Position numbers and translations under genes: made by a program
Notes under the pieces: model-generated
What the model was told of the DNA's origin: nothing
Seen by the model: the letters and a program-made list of their open reading frames with translations, nothing else
Databases searched by the model: none
Part shown: one piece after another, positions 44,646 through 56,137 of the stretch
Layout of the letters: each line of letters begins with the position of its first letter
Position numbering within the stretch: position 1 is the first letter of the stretch
Assembly (NCBI GenBank): GCA_030770545.1
Contig: CM061106.1
Span: forward strand, 6,873,001 to 6,937,000
Length of the DNA stretch: 64,000 nt
Direction: 5' to 3'
DNA from: Macropodus opercularis
Lineage: Eukaryota > Chordata > Actinopteri > Anabantiformes > Osphronemidae

Positions 44646-47600
44646 TCAAATGTGAATGCGCTGGTGACTCTTTAGGCTCGAAGAACAAGTAAACGTTTTT
44701 CCACACTGTTCACACCAGTAAGGTTTCTCTCCAGTGTGAATGCGCTGATGTGTTTGTAAACTGTCTAAGCGGGAGAATACTTTTCCACACTGTTCACATG
44801 AGTGAGGTTTCTCTCCAGTGTGAATACGTTGGTGTGTCAGTAAGTTACAGCGCAGAGTGAATGTTTTTCCACACTGTTCACACCAGTGTGGTTTCTCTCC
44901 GGTGTGAATCCGTTGGTGTTTCAGTAAGGAGCCGATTTCGGTGAATGCTTTTCCACACTGTTCACATGAGTGAGGTTTCTCTCCAGTGTGAACACGCTGG
45001 TGTGTTACTAAGTGACTGCGCTGAGTGAATGCTTTTCCACATTGTTCACACATGTGAGGTTTCTCTCCAGTGTGAACACGTTGGTGTGTACGTAAGTGGC
45101 TATGCCGAGTGAATGCTTTTCCACACTGTTCACATGAGTGAGGTTTCTCTCCAGTGTGAATCCGTTGGTGTTGCAGTAAGCTACTGCGGTGAGTGAATGC
45201 TTTTCCACAATGTTCACACGAGTGAGGTTTCTCTCCAGTGTTAATGTGACAGTGGATTTTCAAACCATCTCTCCTAGTGAAAACTTTTCCACACTGGTCA
45301 CAGCTGTATGGTTTATCACCAGAGTGAACCTTCTGATGCTTCTTTAGTTCTGATGGTCTGGTGAAGGCTTGGTCACATTGCTGACAGAGATGCAGCCTTG
45401 AAGTCCTTCTCCCTCTGGGTTTCTAAAGTGACAGATATAGAAGAGTAAAAAATTAATTACAAAGCGATATGAGGAAGAATGAGGTTTATATATTCTAGGC
45501 CTTATAAGCCTCAAAGCTGGAGAAGTAATGAGGAGTAGTTTTGAGCACCAGAGGCCAAATAGTAACCAAAGAAGCAGATACAGTCAAAGAAAGAAGTATG
45601 AGCCTTATAAAAAGCCTTCACAGAAAAACACGCATAGGACTAGTCATCCAAACACACATCCCCTCAGCAGATGAGTAAATCAAATAATGTCGAAGTCAAG
45701 GACACGACAGAACTTCTACTGGAAAGTGAACAGCTAGTGGAAGGAGTAGCTGTGATGGAAGTCAGTTGCCTGTCACCCAGGTCGAAGAGGGAAGAGAGTA
45801 AGAAGAGAAGCCTGTAAAAACTGCAAGTAGTCAGAGGAAGAGGAGGTGGAAACTGGACTGAAAAACAATATTGATGCATTGAATTAAACCTGTATAAGAG
45901 TAAAACTCATCATTTCACATTGAGATTCATAATTCTACAATAACTGTAGGATACGTTTCATAATAATTATGATGAGTGTTAGCAGATGATAGTTTATCTT
46001 ACATGATGAAGATAATTGTTTAAACTAAAGTTAACTGTAATCAGGGTGAAACATAGTTCCAGAGTGTCAGACACATGAGGTAAAGGTCAAATACTGAAAT
46101 GGGACAGAACCACAATAAGTTCTGTGTGAACAAGTAAACTTCTGGATGAGATTGTGCACAGTGGACACAGGAACCTTCAGATTTATTGCGATGGACTTGT
46201 AGCTTTGAGATTCTCTCAACCTCACAAGCAAACTCTTCACACTCTTCGTGCTACAAAAAGGTGAGTCAACCTTTCTCCATTTTAACTGGTTTCAAGTGTG
46301 ATGACTGTTTCTATTTGTTTCTTTCCTCCTTTGTTAAAGTTCGTTCTTATTTTCCATCCTGTTCAAGCTGCATCAACCATATTTCGCTGCTACATCACTG
46401 GACGTCTGTTCTAATGTTTCCTCTTGTAGCACTGGCCCCACTGTCATAAAATCAATAACGTGCAGCCAATCAACACTGTTGACAGCAGCATAAAATACAC
46501 ACGTACCAAAAATCTATTTTATGTTATGAAAATGGCTGCGTACCAGCGTTTACCATCCAACCTGACAGAACTGGAGAGGATCAGCAAGGAGGAATGACAG
46601 AGGATCCCCAAATGCTTGTTCCGCCCCCGAATGCCAGCTTTTTGTTCTTTTCTGTTTATGTTTGGTTTTCCCATGCACTGCTAACATACAACAGGCAGGC
46701 GCTACTGGATATTGCAAAAATGGGCAATTATTTCAATTTTAACGGAATTACACCTTCGGAGTTACAACTCATTGCTCGGCACCACTCCCGGGAAGGCCCT
46801 GAAACACTGAGCTTGGGTGAATATGCTGAACCGAGAGGAGTGCTCCAGAGACGGCACTCGTGACGGCAATGCAAGGTGCACACACCCTTTGTCCACCCAT
46901 CCCCCCCTCCACCCTACCTATAATAGCATCAGCTGAGACACGCAAAGCCCTCAGGAGGATCAAACCCCGCAAGGCAGCTGGCCCAGACAACATCCCTGGG
47001 TGGGCCCTCAGAGCCTGTGCTACACAGCTGGCTGATGTCCTCACCTCCATCTTCAACCTGTCCCTCAGCCAGAGCATCGTACCGACCTGCTACAAGGCCA
47101 CGACGATCGTTCCTCTGGTCAAGAAGAGCCCCCCAACCTGCCTGAATGACTATAGGCCAGTAGCACTCACTCCAATCATAATGAAGTGCTCTGAGAGAGT
47201 GGTGCTGGCCCACATCCAGAACAGTAAGCTAGACACGCTGGACCCTTTACAGTATGCATACCGGCCCGACAGGTCCACCTCAGACGCCATCGCTGCTTCC
47301 CTTCACATCTCTCTCTCTCACCTAGAGCATAAAGACTCCTATATCAGGATGCTCTTTATCGATTACAGCTCTGCCTTTAACACGGTCGTCCCCCACAAGC
47401 TCACTCACAAACTGTCTACACTCGGACTGCAGCCCATACTCTGTGACTGGCTCCTGGACTTCCTGACAGGCAAGGCCCCAGTCTGTCAGGATCGGAAACA
47501 GGACGTCAGACACCACCACAATGAACACTGACACCCCACAGGGGTGTGTCCTCATCCTCTACACTCTGTTCACGCATGGTTGTGTCGCCTCCTATAAGGA

Positions 47601-50600
47601 CAACATCATCCTGAAGTTCGCTGATGACACTGCAGTGATAGGAAGGATCACTGGGGGAGATGAAGCAGCCTACAGGAGGAAGGTGGCCAGTCTGGTGACA
47701 TAGTGTGAGGACAACAACCTCACCCTCAACACAGACAAGATGAAGGAGATGATGACGAAAGAGAGGAGACCTCATCAGCCACTGTTCATCCGGGAGCTTG
47801 AAGTGGAGAGGATGAGCAGCTTCAAGTACCTCGGGGTCCACATCAGTGAGGACCTCACCTGGACTCTCAACACCACAGAGTTGGTCAAGAAAGCACAACA
47901 GCGGCTGTATTTTCTGAGGAGGCTGAGGAAGTTTGGTATGTCACCGAAGATCCTCGGCAACTTCTACAGCTGCACAGTTGAGAGCATCTTGACCAACTGC
48001 ATCACTGTGTGGTATGGGAGCGCAACTGTGACGGACCGCAAACGCCTGCAGAGGGTGGTGAAGACAGAGGATCATCAGGACTTCACTGCCATCTCTGCAG
48101 GCTATCTACCATCGCAGAGTCCACAGGAGCAGCCACCCACCCCCAACATGGACTGTTTACACTTCTCCCCTCAGGTCGGAGGTACTGGAGTCTGAAATGC
48201 AGGACCTCCAGACTCAGAAACTTATTTTTTCCTTCAGCCATCAGACTCCTGAACAGTTAACCAATGGACTCACTCTGGTCTGACTGCAACTGATGCTGCT
48301 GCTACTGTGTGCACATGTCACTTTACTTGGAACTTTTCACTGTAACACAACATCCTTTTAAATAACCACTGCTATTATTATTATTATTATTATTATTATC
48401 ATCATCATTATCATCATCAGTGTATAGCTGATGTTCTTATAGTTATTACTATACAGTTTGTACTTTTTTTTTTTAAATTATGCATACTTTTCTATGCTTA
48501 CTAATTTCTTTGGCATTCACTGTGAACAGCAAAGTAAGAATTTCATTGTACAGGGACACTTACTTTCCAAATGCACATAGGACAATAAACGCTCTAAAAC
48601 TTCGTTCTTTTCCATCCTGTTCAAGCTGCATCAACTATATTTCGCTGCTACGTCGCTGGACGTCTGTTCTAATGTTTCCTGTTGCGGCACGTGTTCAAAT
48701 TTGCACTGGCCCCACAGTCATGAAATCAATAACGTGCTGCCCACTGTTGACAGCAGCATAAAATATAAACGTACCAAAAAGCTATTTTATATTTCACCAG
48801 AAGCAGCAGACCTGTGGCCTCACTCTCACCACGAACGAAAAGAGAAGTTGACAGCGTGGCCGCTGTCTCCAGGACAAGTCAGAATTAGCAGATAGTGTTG
48901 ACTCAAACCCAGCGATTGTTACAATCTATGAGCTAACTAGCTAACAAGGTGAAGCTCTCTCCCACACCCAGCACTTACCCTCACAGTGCCGCTCAAACAC
49001 ACAACATAACACACAGCAAAACTACAAGACATTTACAAGAGCGGAACAGCAGCCGCACCCACAATGCCGCCGGTCACAACAATATTTTTTCACTGAAATA
49101 AGAAACAACAGTTTCTTCCTGCTTTGCCAAGACACTGTGGCTGTTTTCAAGGAATTCAACATCAAGAGGCTCCACCAGAGAAACATGCTAAGTACGACGA
49201 GCTAACTGGGAACGAACTGCAAAAAACATAAACTGAAGCAGTTAAACGTTTTCACAAGAGCCCATGAGTCTAATAAAAATGCCACAAAGGCTGCTACGAG
49301 GTGGCAACGCTGGCTGCCAAGCACTGACAACCTTCTACTGAGGGGAATTCAGTAACGACTGCGTGATGGAAGTGGTGGAGAATAAAGCTGAGATAAAGCA
49401 AGAGTTTAGGATGTCTGCCTGGCTCGTAACACTGTGGTGAAGACGTTTCATCTGATATTAAAATACAGTTGGAGGCAAAAGCAGAGGAGTTTGACTTTTT
49501 TCCCCATTAGCCTGCGATGAAAGCAAACACATCTGACACCACTCAGTTACTGATGCGTTTAGAGGAGTGGACAATGACATGGATGAGTGAAGAGCTACTT
49601 GACCTCCAGAGCCTAAAGGACCAAACCAGAGGAAGAAATGTATTTGTTTCCGTTTGTTCTGCCGTAGATGGCGTAAAAGTAAAGTGGAATAAAGTCACTG
49701 GGGTTATTACGGATGGTGTCCCTGCCACGACTGGCGAGCGAAGTGGATCAACCCTAGTCTGTAAAGAAGCAGGTCAAGCTGTAAACTCCACTGTATTATT
49801 CACCAACAAGTTCTCTGTGCCACGTTGTGATGTTGTGATGAAGGCTATTCATTATATTCGCTCCAAAGCCCTGCGCCACCGTCAGTTCCAACAGCTTCTA
49901 CTCATCCAGGCTGAACACAGATGTTGACGTCAGATGCTCAGTGGGGTCTGCACTGCAGCGCTTCTGCTCCCCGAGGGAGGAAATCAGACAATTGCCAGAA
50001 CTGTTTTGGATTTTTAGTTGACATAACACAACATCTGAACACAAACTTTCAGAGCAAAATGCAGAGGTGAGTCAACTGTATCCACACATCACAGCAGCAA
50101 CTTTTCCAAAGGCTACTGTAAAAAAATGCAGCCAAAATTACACATTTCTCAGCCAGAAACAACTTAATATCAGTAATAATCAAATGAGGACGTCTGCAGC
50201 AGACATCACATCTCTTACTAGTTTCAACAGTGCTTTCAGGATTTTGAAGCTATTTAAAAGGAGACCAGGCTTGTTCCTCTGCTTTTGCTCCAGACCACCT
50301 GCAGCTGGAGCTCACTGAGCTGCAGTGTGACGCGGAGTGTCGCAGTCGGCACCGACAGCTCTTGTCAACTTTTACCGCCAGCTGGATGAAGGCAGGTTCC
50401 AAGAGAGTCGAACATTTACTAAGAACATGCTGAGCTACTTCGGCTCAACAAGACTAAGTGAATCTCACCTGTGTGACATCTTGCACATCAATTTTTAATC
50501 TCTGTACCATTTGTTGTTTTGTTTTCGAAAGGTGAAAGCATTTGCAATACATGCACATACCCACACGGTTTCACCTGTGGCCTTATTTGCAAAAAGACTG

Positions 50601-53071
50601 CACACGTTGTTTTACCAGTGGATCTACATCTTCAGTGGAAAATTTATCTAATGAGAATCACATTATCCATAAACTAACCAAAAGCCAAAGATTTTCTTTA
50701 TTCCAGAGGAAAAGAAACAACATAATTCTTAAAACCTAAGGGAGTCATGCTGTCATCCACAAACACTATCCAGTTGTTCAAATGGATCTGGAAGGAGGAT
50801 ATTGTCTAGATGCGACTGGAAGTGTTGTCAAACAGAGTAAAGATGAAAGGCTCCAATTTTACACCTGGTTGTGCAACATCCAGTTACAGGATGCTCCCTG
50901 TTCCTGTGGTGACATATTTGACAAGTGAATTCATGGAAGAAAATGAAAAGGCCTGGATCAAGGATGGAATCCAGAGGTCTTGATATAAACTATAAACTAA
51001 GAAATTACACCACAGACAACCAAACAAGTAATAATGGAGAAGAGCCAGTGGGACTTGAAAAGGATTTGTTTTCAACATAAATGGTTCAACTAATGGAAAT
51101 GTTACTCAGCAGGAATTAATGTAATATACAGTTGAAAATGATCAATTTCACTCCATCAGATCATCATGTGTCTGCACGTTCTCCGGTGAAGATGTTGTGT
51201 TGGGGGGTTGGAGTTGAGTCTATTTACCACATTTAATTAATCAAACTGAGTTTGTTAATGTTTATCATATTTATTCTAAACAGTTTGATACTGGACTGTT
51301 TTCCACAACAAACACATCTGAAGTCATAGCAGAGGAATGTGTCCCTCACCTTAGAAGAGGTTTTCTGTGGATTTACAAAAATGTAGATGTGTGTGTGTGT
51401 AAAGCTGACATAACCAGCTTTGCTGTAGACGCAAAAGTCAACGCTGCCAACGTAAACTCATTGTTTCCAGGTATGAAAAATTACATTAATTGTCATACAT
51501 GCAGTGGCCCACGTCTGTCTCCTCACCTACACCTACTGCAATGTCCTAAAGAAAGTACAGTTAACAAATACAGCTCATTTAATGTTGTCGCTACAGTTGC
51601 AATATATTATTCTTGTAACAGATTCTTCACCAATGTCTGCAGAGAGAGCAGACAAAAAGAGTAAGACCAGTACTAGGTAGCATCAGCCACACATGTACAG
51701 TATGATGAGCAGACATTAAAACTAGTGTAGGGTGACTGTGACCATGGTGAGACAGGTTTAATGGTATAGAAATCATTGTCCTCTGTGACATCAAATTACT
51801 TTCTCTGTAAAGGTGTTTTACTGCTGCACTATAATGTCAACGAGGATCAAATTACATTGTGATGGTATTAATGTAACAAACAGAAGCAGGTTAGGTATTA
51901 TGTACATTAGTTAGGCTCACATGGTAACATAGCATTAATCTGTTTGTGTAGATGTTCAGAGAACTAGAAGAATCAATACTGAGATCATCAGGTGAGAATT
52001 ATCTGCTATGGAAAAGTAACATAATAATTAGATGTCTGTGCCAAACAGTTTGCCAAAAAGTGTATAAATACCTCTAGTTAAAAAAAACAGGAACACTGTA
52101 AATGGAAATTATAGAGCTATAACCTAGAATAACTCCATATACACAAACTCCTCCAAGACCAGGGCCTCCCACTACAAACTGTGTTTTCCTTTGAATTTAT
52201 TCATCATTTCTATTGTGGTGAATATTTAATATTACATAAACAGCTAAACTGCTGAATAGCAGCATTAGAGACATGGCAACAGGTGAACTAAGTCATTTGA
52301 AGGACCTGTGATAGAAATTAACTCCATTCATACCTGAGCTTCCTACAAACAGTGAAAGGGGAAGAAAAGCACAACAATCCTGTGACTCAGCATTTTCAGC
52401 TGACCTGGATATTTAAATGAGCTTCCTCATGTTTTAACTGATACATTTATCTCTTTGTTGAAGCTCGTTCTTCTTTTCTGTCCTGTTCAAGCTGCATCAA
52501 CCAGATTTCGCTGCTACATCGTCGGACGTCTGTTCTAATGTTTCCTCTGGGATCATCACTGTTTAGTCAAAGCTTTTCCAGCCACACTCGTTTGCTGGGT
52601 TTTCACCAAAGCATCGGGGAAAAGCCGCCATGTTGGCTCCCACCACGTCTGCAGCCCGACAAAGACTAAACTGCTTCCTAGGTTTGACACCAACCACTTT
52701 GTTCTGGTGACAGACGGAGCCTGAGGCTCATGTTCAGGCTTTTAGTGTCGCTATGAGCCGCTTTTAGCGGTGAACTGATCAGCACCGACCTGTTGGTCTG
52801 TGGCTCCATCGTGGTCGTTGTCCTGCTGCTCCTTCATTCTAGTGGATCGGTCCTGCTCGGTTAAACTCTGCTCCTGCTGCTCCTCCTTAATTCCATTACT
52901 GGACCAGTCTTGCTCGGTTAAACTCGGGTCCTGCTGTTCCTCCTTGATTCCACTAATGGATTTGTCCTCCTCTGTAAAACTTGGGTCCAGCTTCTCCATA
53001 TCGCTGTTGGTCTGGTATTGATAAATGTCCACATCCTCTACTTTCAGTTCCAACTTGTACTGATCTTCCAT
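44646..53071 (-). CDS. C2H2 zinc-finger protein ZNF-B, two coding exons
   Basis: Exon A is complement(52790-53082), with ATG at 53071, acceptor CTCTCCACAG upstream and donor CAACAG/GTCGGT. Exon B is complement(44646-45422), with acceptor CTTTAG/AAACCC. The phases agree (0/0): 94 codons + 258 codons + stop = 352 aa. The N-terminus is acidic, with three tandem ~19-residue units (DPSFTEEDKS..., DPSLTEQDWS..., EQSLTEQDRS...), two of which contain IKEE, a SUMOylation consensus. Exon B has nine C2H2 units with TGEKP linkers. The second unit lacks its last ligand (HCHIN, Asn for His) and looks like a fusion of two ZNF-A fingers. Probably a nuclear DNA-binding protein. The 5' UTR begins in a further exon upstream, not identified. 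Confidence 0.75.
45423..46337. other. ZNF-B intron, 3' part
   Basis: No exon or nameable repeat. Confidence 0.45.
46338..46523 (+). repeat. Left direct repeat flanking the LINE
   Basis: Matches 48600-48790 (GTTCAAGCTGCATCAAC, GGACGTCTGTTCTAATG, TTGACAGCAGCATAAAATA). Its first 85 bases also match 23549 and 52463 in the ZNF introns. Confidence 0.8.
46560..48600 (+). mobile_element. L2/CR1-like LINE, internally deleted
   Basis: The plus strand starts with an N-terminal piece (LLTYNRQALLDIAKM, about 46690). It jumps to reverse transcriptase (ALRRIKPRKAAGPDNIPGWA, LNDYRPVALTPIIMKCSERV, MLFIDYSSAFNTVVPHKL), shifts frame near 47480, continues TPQGCVL and ILKFADDTAVIG, meets an in-frame TAG at 47701, and ends FKYLGVHISEDLTW and KAQQRLYFLRRLRKF. 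The endonuclease domain is missing. The tail has (ATT)n at 48371-48400 and AATTTCATTGTACAG. It lies in the ZNF-B intron, antisense to the gene, and cannot move by itself. Confidence 0.9.
48600..48790 (+). repeat. Right direct repeat flanking the LINE
   Basis: Partner of 46338-46523. It contains an extra GTGTTCAAATTTG block near 48690. Confidence 0.8.
49090..50490 (+). pseudogene. hAT-type transposase remnant (GTF2IRD2-like)
   Basis: Broken plus-strand frames match this transposase family in order. First come FTEIRNNS and CQDTVAVFKEFNIKR (about 49085-49180), a degenerate BED-like start. Then EELLDLQSLKDQTRG, KVTGVITDGVPATTG and YIRSKALRHRQFQ (49580-49890) represent the RNase-H-like core. Degraded C-terminal pieces reach about 50490. 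Many stops and frameshifts are present. It lies inside the ZNF-B intron. Confidence 0.75.
50491..50737. other. ZNF-B intron spacer
   Basis: 50615-50670 resembles 21058-21110 of ZNF-A (GTGGATC-ACATCTTCAGTG). No exon. Confidence 0.45.
50738..51369. repeat. Internal repeat of the 42738-43499 block
   Basis: The block upstream of the macro-like fragment occurs a second time within the ZNF-B locus, on the other side of the zinc-finger exon. Confidence 0.75.
51370..51660 (+). pseudogene. Macro-domain-like gene fragment, copy 3
   Basis: The frame reads CKADITSFAVDAKVNAANVN, then GPRLSPHLHLLQCPKESTVN and KYSSFNVVATV, combining the two halves seen at 21775-22260. It has the macro signature with Lys for Ile. 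A stop follows at 51661. Confidence 0.5.
51661..52789. other. ZNF-B intron, 5' part
   Basis: 51780-51860 and 52090-52789 are nearly identical to 22745-22830 and 23180-23874 of ZNF-A. No other feature. Confidence 0.7.
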
Positions 53072-53082
53072 GGTCCTGGTTG

Positions 53083-54095
53083 CTGTGGAGAGAAATTAAA
53101 GGGAAACTGATGAACAGACCAAAAGTAAAGTTGTCCTGCATAGGAAAGCTCTGAGTGTAGCTGTATCTCAAAATAGATCAAAGGCATCGTCTCTGGTCTC
53201 CATCTGATGCATCCTGCAAAGTCCAAAACATAAAGATGGAAACTGGTGAGTTGAACGTTTTCCTTCTCCTACATCTGCAGAAAGTTTTCATCATCTATAA
53301 TATGGCATCAAACTCTCACAGAGACGTCTGTGACTGTATAAAGTACACGTAGTGCTGTGTCGTGGGAAACGGTAAAGGTAAATATATACATATATTTCCT
53401 GAAGGATAGTATGAGTCAGTATTAAAATTAGAAAAGAACTTAATAAAGCAGGAAGGGAAACAAAACTAAAGCAAGTCTGTGGAGATTCTCAGTCATCCAG
53501 GTGAAGTTGTCTGAAAGTTGAGTCATGGCAACTGGACGACTTCTTTTTGTTGAAACCAGCAGAAAACATTCCCACTTCCACTGAGGCAAGAAAGAGGAAA
53601 ACATGCATCTAAGGACAGCTCTCAGGACCCGTGGCCCCAGATGGGCCTTCAGCAAGGCTGCGTCTCAGCCCAGGAAAAGGAACAGAACAGCCTGAGACCC
53701 AGAGCCAAGGGAAGAACCTGGTTATTCTTTACATGGTCTGTGTTTTAGAAAAGCTCAAAAGGATTTTTGAAAACCAAACAGCCATTAGACAACGTCATGA
53801 GAAGAAACCACAACAACCTCCACCACAGTCCACTTAGCTAAACACCAGACCTCCATCAACCCCCACAACTCAAACGTCCAATCAACAACACCCTGTTCCA
53901 TGACCACAGTCACAGCTACAGAGAAAGAAGAAGAAGAAGAAAGAGAAAAAGTCCTACACAGAGAGAAAGGAGACAAGGTCATAGAGCAGGATGAAGAGAG
54001 AGACTGTTGGTGTAGGAAACCTGGAGACTGAGCACAAGAAGATTTAACAGAGATAAATGCTGACACTTCTGAAAGACGTCACAAGAGCCAGGACT
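53083..54095. other. Upstream region of ZNF-B
   Basis: 53475-53560 is a Penelope-like tail fragment (AAAGTTGAGTCATGGCAACT). A purine-rich AGAAAGAAGAAGAAGAAG run is at about 53919-53952. No clear first exon for ZNF-B. Confidence 0.5.
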
Positions 54096-54350
54096 GTCCA
54101 GACAACAGGTCGACTCAACGGAGACCAGCTGAGGATCCAGGGTCAACAGAGCAGCAGGAGAAGGAAGGAACCACACTGACACACACAGCAATGAAGACAC
54201 ACTCACACACACATGCACTGACACTGACTGCTCTGCTACCAGCAAAGAAGAACGCTGCTCTGTGCTGACACTGACATGATGACACTGCTATGAATAGAAG
54301 CGTTAGAGGCCAAGTTCACACCACAACAAACATTCAGGACCATAATCACA
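54096..54350 (+). repeat. Dispersed duplicate of 40969-41220
   Basis: Same non-coding block as at 40969; it differs by a few indels. Confidence 0.85.
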
Positions 54351-54475
54351 ACTTTCCACAAAGTGTTTTAACAGAGAATGGAGAAAATCTGATTATCATG
54401 ATGGACAGTGGTAAAACTAGTTCATTAATTAAATATTAAAACCCAACAAGCTGAGTAGTATATATGTACGCACAC

Positions 54476-54832
54476 ACACACAGGGAGGGAAAATATTATT
54501 TGAACCGCAGCTGATTTTGTAAGTTTGCCCACTAACAGAAATGATCAGTCTATAATGTCAATGCTGGGTTTATTTGAACAGTGAGAGACAACAATAACAA
54601 AAAAACATCCAGAAAATGCATTTCAAAATAAGATCTAAATTAATTTGCATTTTCATGATTGAAATAAGTATTTGATCCCTTTGCAAAACGTGCTTTAGTA
54701 CTTGGTGGTTAAACCTTTGTCTGCTATCACAGAGTTCAGCCGTTTCTTGTAGTTGGCCACAAGGTTTGCTCACATCATGGGGGATTTTGACCCGCTCCTC
54801 TGTGCAGATCCTCTCCAAGTCATTAATGCTCC
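54476..54832 (-). mobile_element. Tc1/mariner-like repeat fragment
   Basis: Starts CAGGGAGGGAAAATATTATT after a TATATA/(CA)n stretch and continues GATTTTGTAAGTTTGCCCAC, AAATAAGTATTTGATCCC, AGTACTTGGTGGTTAAACC and TTCTTGTAGTTGGCCAC. These are typical of the terminal region of a widespread fish Tc1-like transposon. It is cut off at about 54832 by a LINE fragment. Confidence 0.6.
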
Positions 54833-55090
54833 TGGACTTTGTAAAGGAGATGGGGAGAGGAGGGAGGTGGGAGAGCTGCCACCTGTGCTGGAGAATCACT
54901 CCCACCCTCTTTATGATGCAGTATCAACTCTGAGAAGCCTCTTCAGTTACATCCCAAGGGTCTAAAGCAGTGATATCCCTCCTGCTGCTGTCAGACTTTA
55001 CAATCAGAGCATCAGACATTCAATGAGCACATATGTTTATATTTACTATTGTTCTGACAGTTACATCGAGAAACTGTTTTCATAAACATG
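54833..55090 (+). mobile_element. LINE 3'-end fragment
   Basis: The frame reads VLENHSHPLYDAVSTLRSLF, then PAAVRLYNQSIRHS in a shifted frame; these are C-terminal landmarks of a non-LTR retrotransposon ORF. Its last part matches 25118-25250. Confidence 0.65.
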
Positions 55091-55695
55091 ATATTAAATC
55101 ATCCTCATAACTAACCGTTGCTCGTGTTCGCATCTTGATTACTTCAACCTATTCTAAAATAGTGCTCAAGTCAGGGATGCACGTGGAGATGTGATAAAGT
55201 CTTCAGAAATGTTTCACTGGCAAATCCAGAGCAATAACTGTTCAATGTCTTTACAGAGCAGTAGTAACATGTGGATGCGAGATAAACTGGGCGTTGACGT
55301 CTGACAGGACACTTGACTACACGACAAATAGGAGGCGTTGTGTGACCTACTACTAGACCTTTTTATTCGACTAAGCTTCAGACACAACCTTTGGATCAGC
55401 TTTAATAGTAATGGAATAGAGTTAGAGTTTCAATAACCCGTTAATTAGGCCACATGTAGACACAAGGTTCACTGTGAAGGAAAGGTGATCTACTAATTGG
55501 AGGTTTTAACCAAAGCCAACGTCTGGAAAAGAGCTCAACTACGTTTTATAATCATTAGTGAATATTTCCAAACGTACACATTAAAATGTATTATTATTAG
55601 CATAATATGTTTAGCATTTTCAGCAGGATACAATACATCTAAATTATTTCTATTATTCGCTCCAAAAAGTCTCTCAGCTCTGAGAGACTAACAGC
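55091..55695. other. Intergenic, nothing recognised
   Basis: No supported feature. Confidence 0.45.
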
Positions 55696-56137
55696 GCGGT
55701 GTTCCGTAATAAAGAGTGACCACGTTAACTGGTGACCGACTTCAGGAGTTTGGAGGAGGAGGCGAGCCTGTTAGTCCTAGTCACTGCCTTGTCGCTGTTT
55801 TATTAGATTTACGCCAAACTGCTGTTAACAATCTTTAGTGTCTTCATAGATCAAAACGCAGAGGTTTCATTTATATTTCATTGACAACAGATCACAGCGA
55901 CTCAGAGCAGACTCATCATCTTTCAGCTACTTCCGTGATACGAGCGACGTTCAGACTGCGTCAGATTATTCCTGGTAAAACACTAAAGATTGTTAACAGC
56001 AGTTTGTTTAGTTTGCGTAAAGCCAATAAAACACCGACAAGGCAGCGACTAGGACTAACAGGCTCCTTCAAACATCTGCTGTAACTACTGAAGTCGGTCA
56101 CCAATTAACGTGGTCACTCGTTATTGCGGAACACCGC
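55696..56137. mobile_element. Foldback element with ~150-nt inverted arms
   Basis: Arm 1 (55696-55844) and arm 2 (55977-56137) are inverted copies. Shared stretches include GCGGTGTTCCG, GAGTGACCACGTTAA, TGGTGACCGACTTCAG, GCCTGTTAGTCCTAGTC and CTGCTGTTAACAATCTTTAG. The spacer is about 130 nt. There is no coding capacity. The arms differ by indels (for example GAGGAGGAGG in arm 1). Confidence 0.85.

Noticed and set aside
47506..47898. Minus-strand 130-codon frame
   Set aside because: Antisense shadow of the plus-strand LINE.
46338..48790. Reading the direct repeats around the LINE as LTRs
   Set aside because: The enclosed element is a non-LTR retrotransposon, the repeats do not border it precisely, and their first part occurs alone elsewhere.
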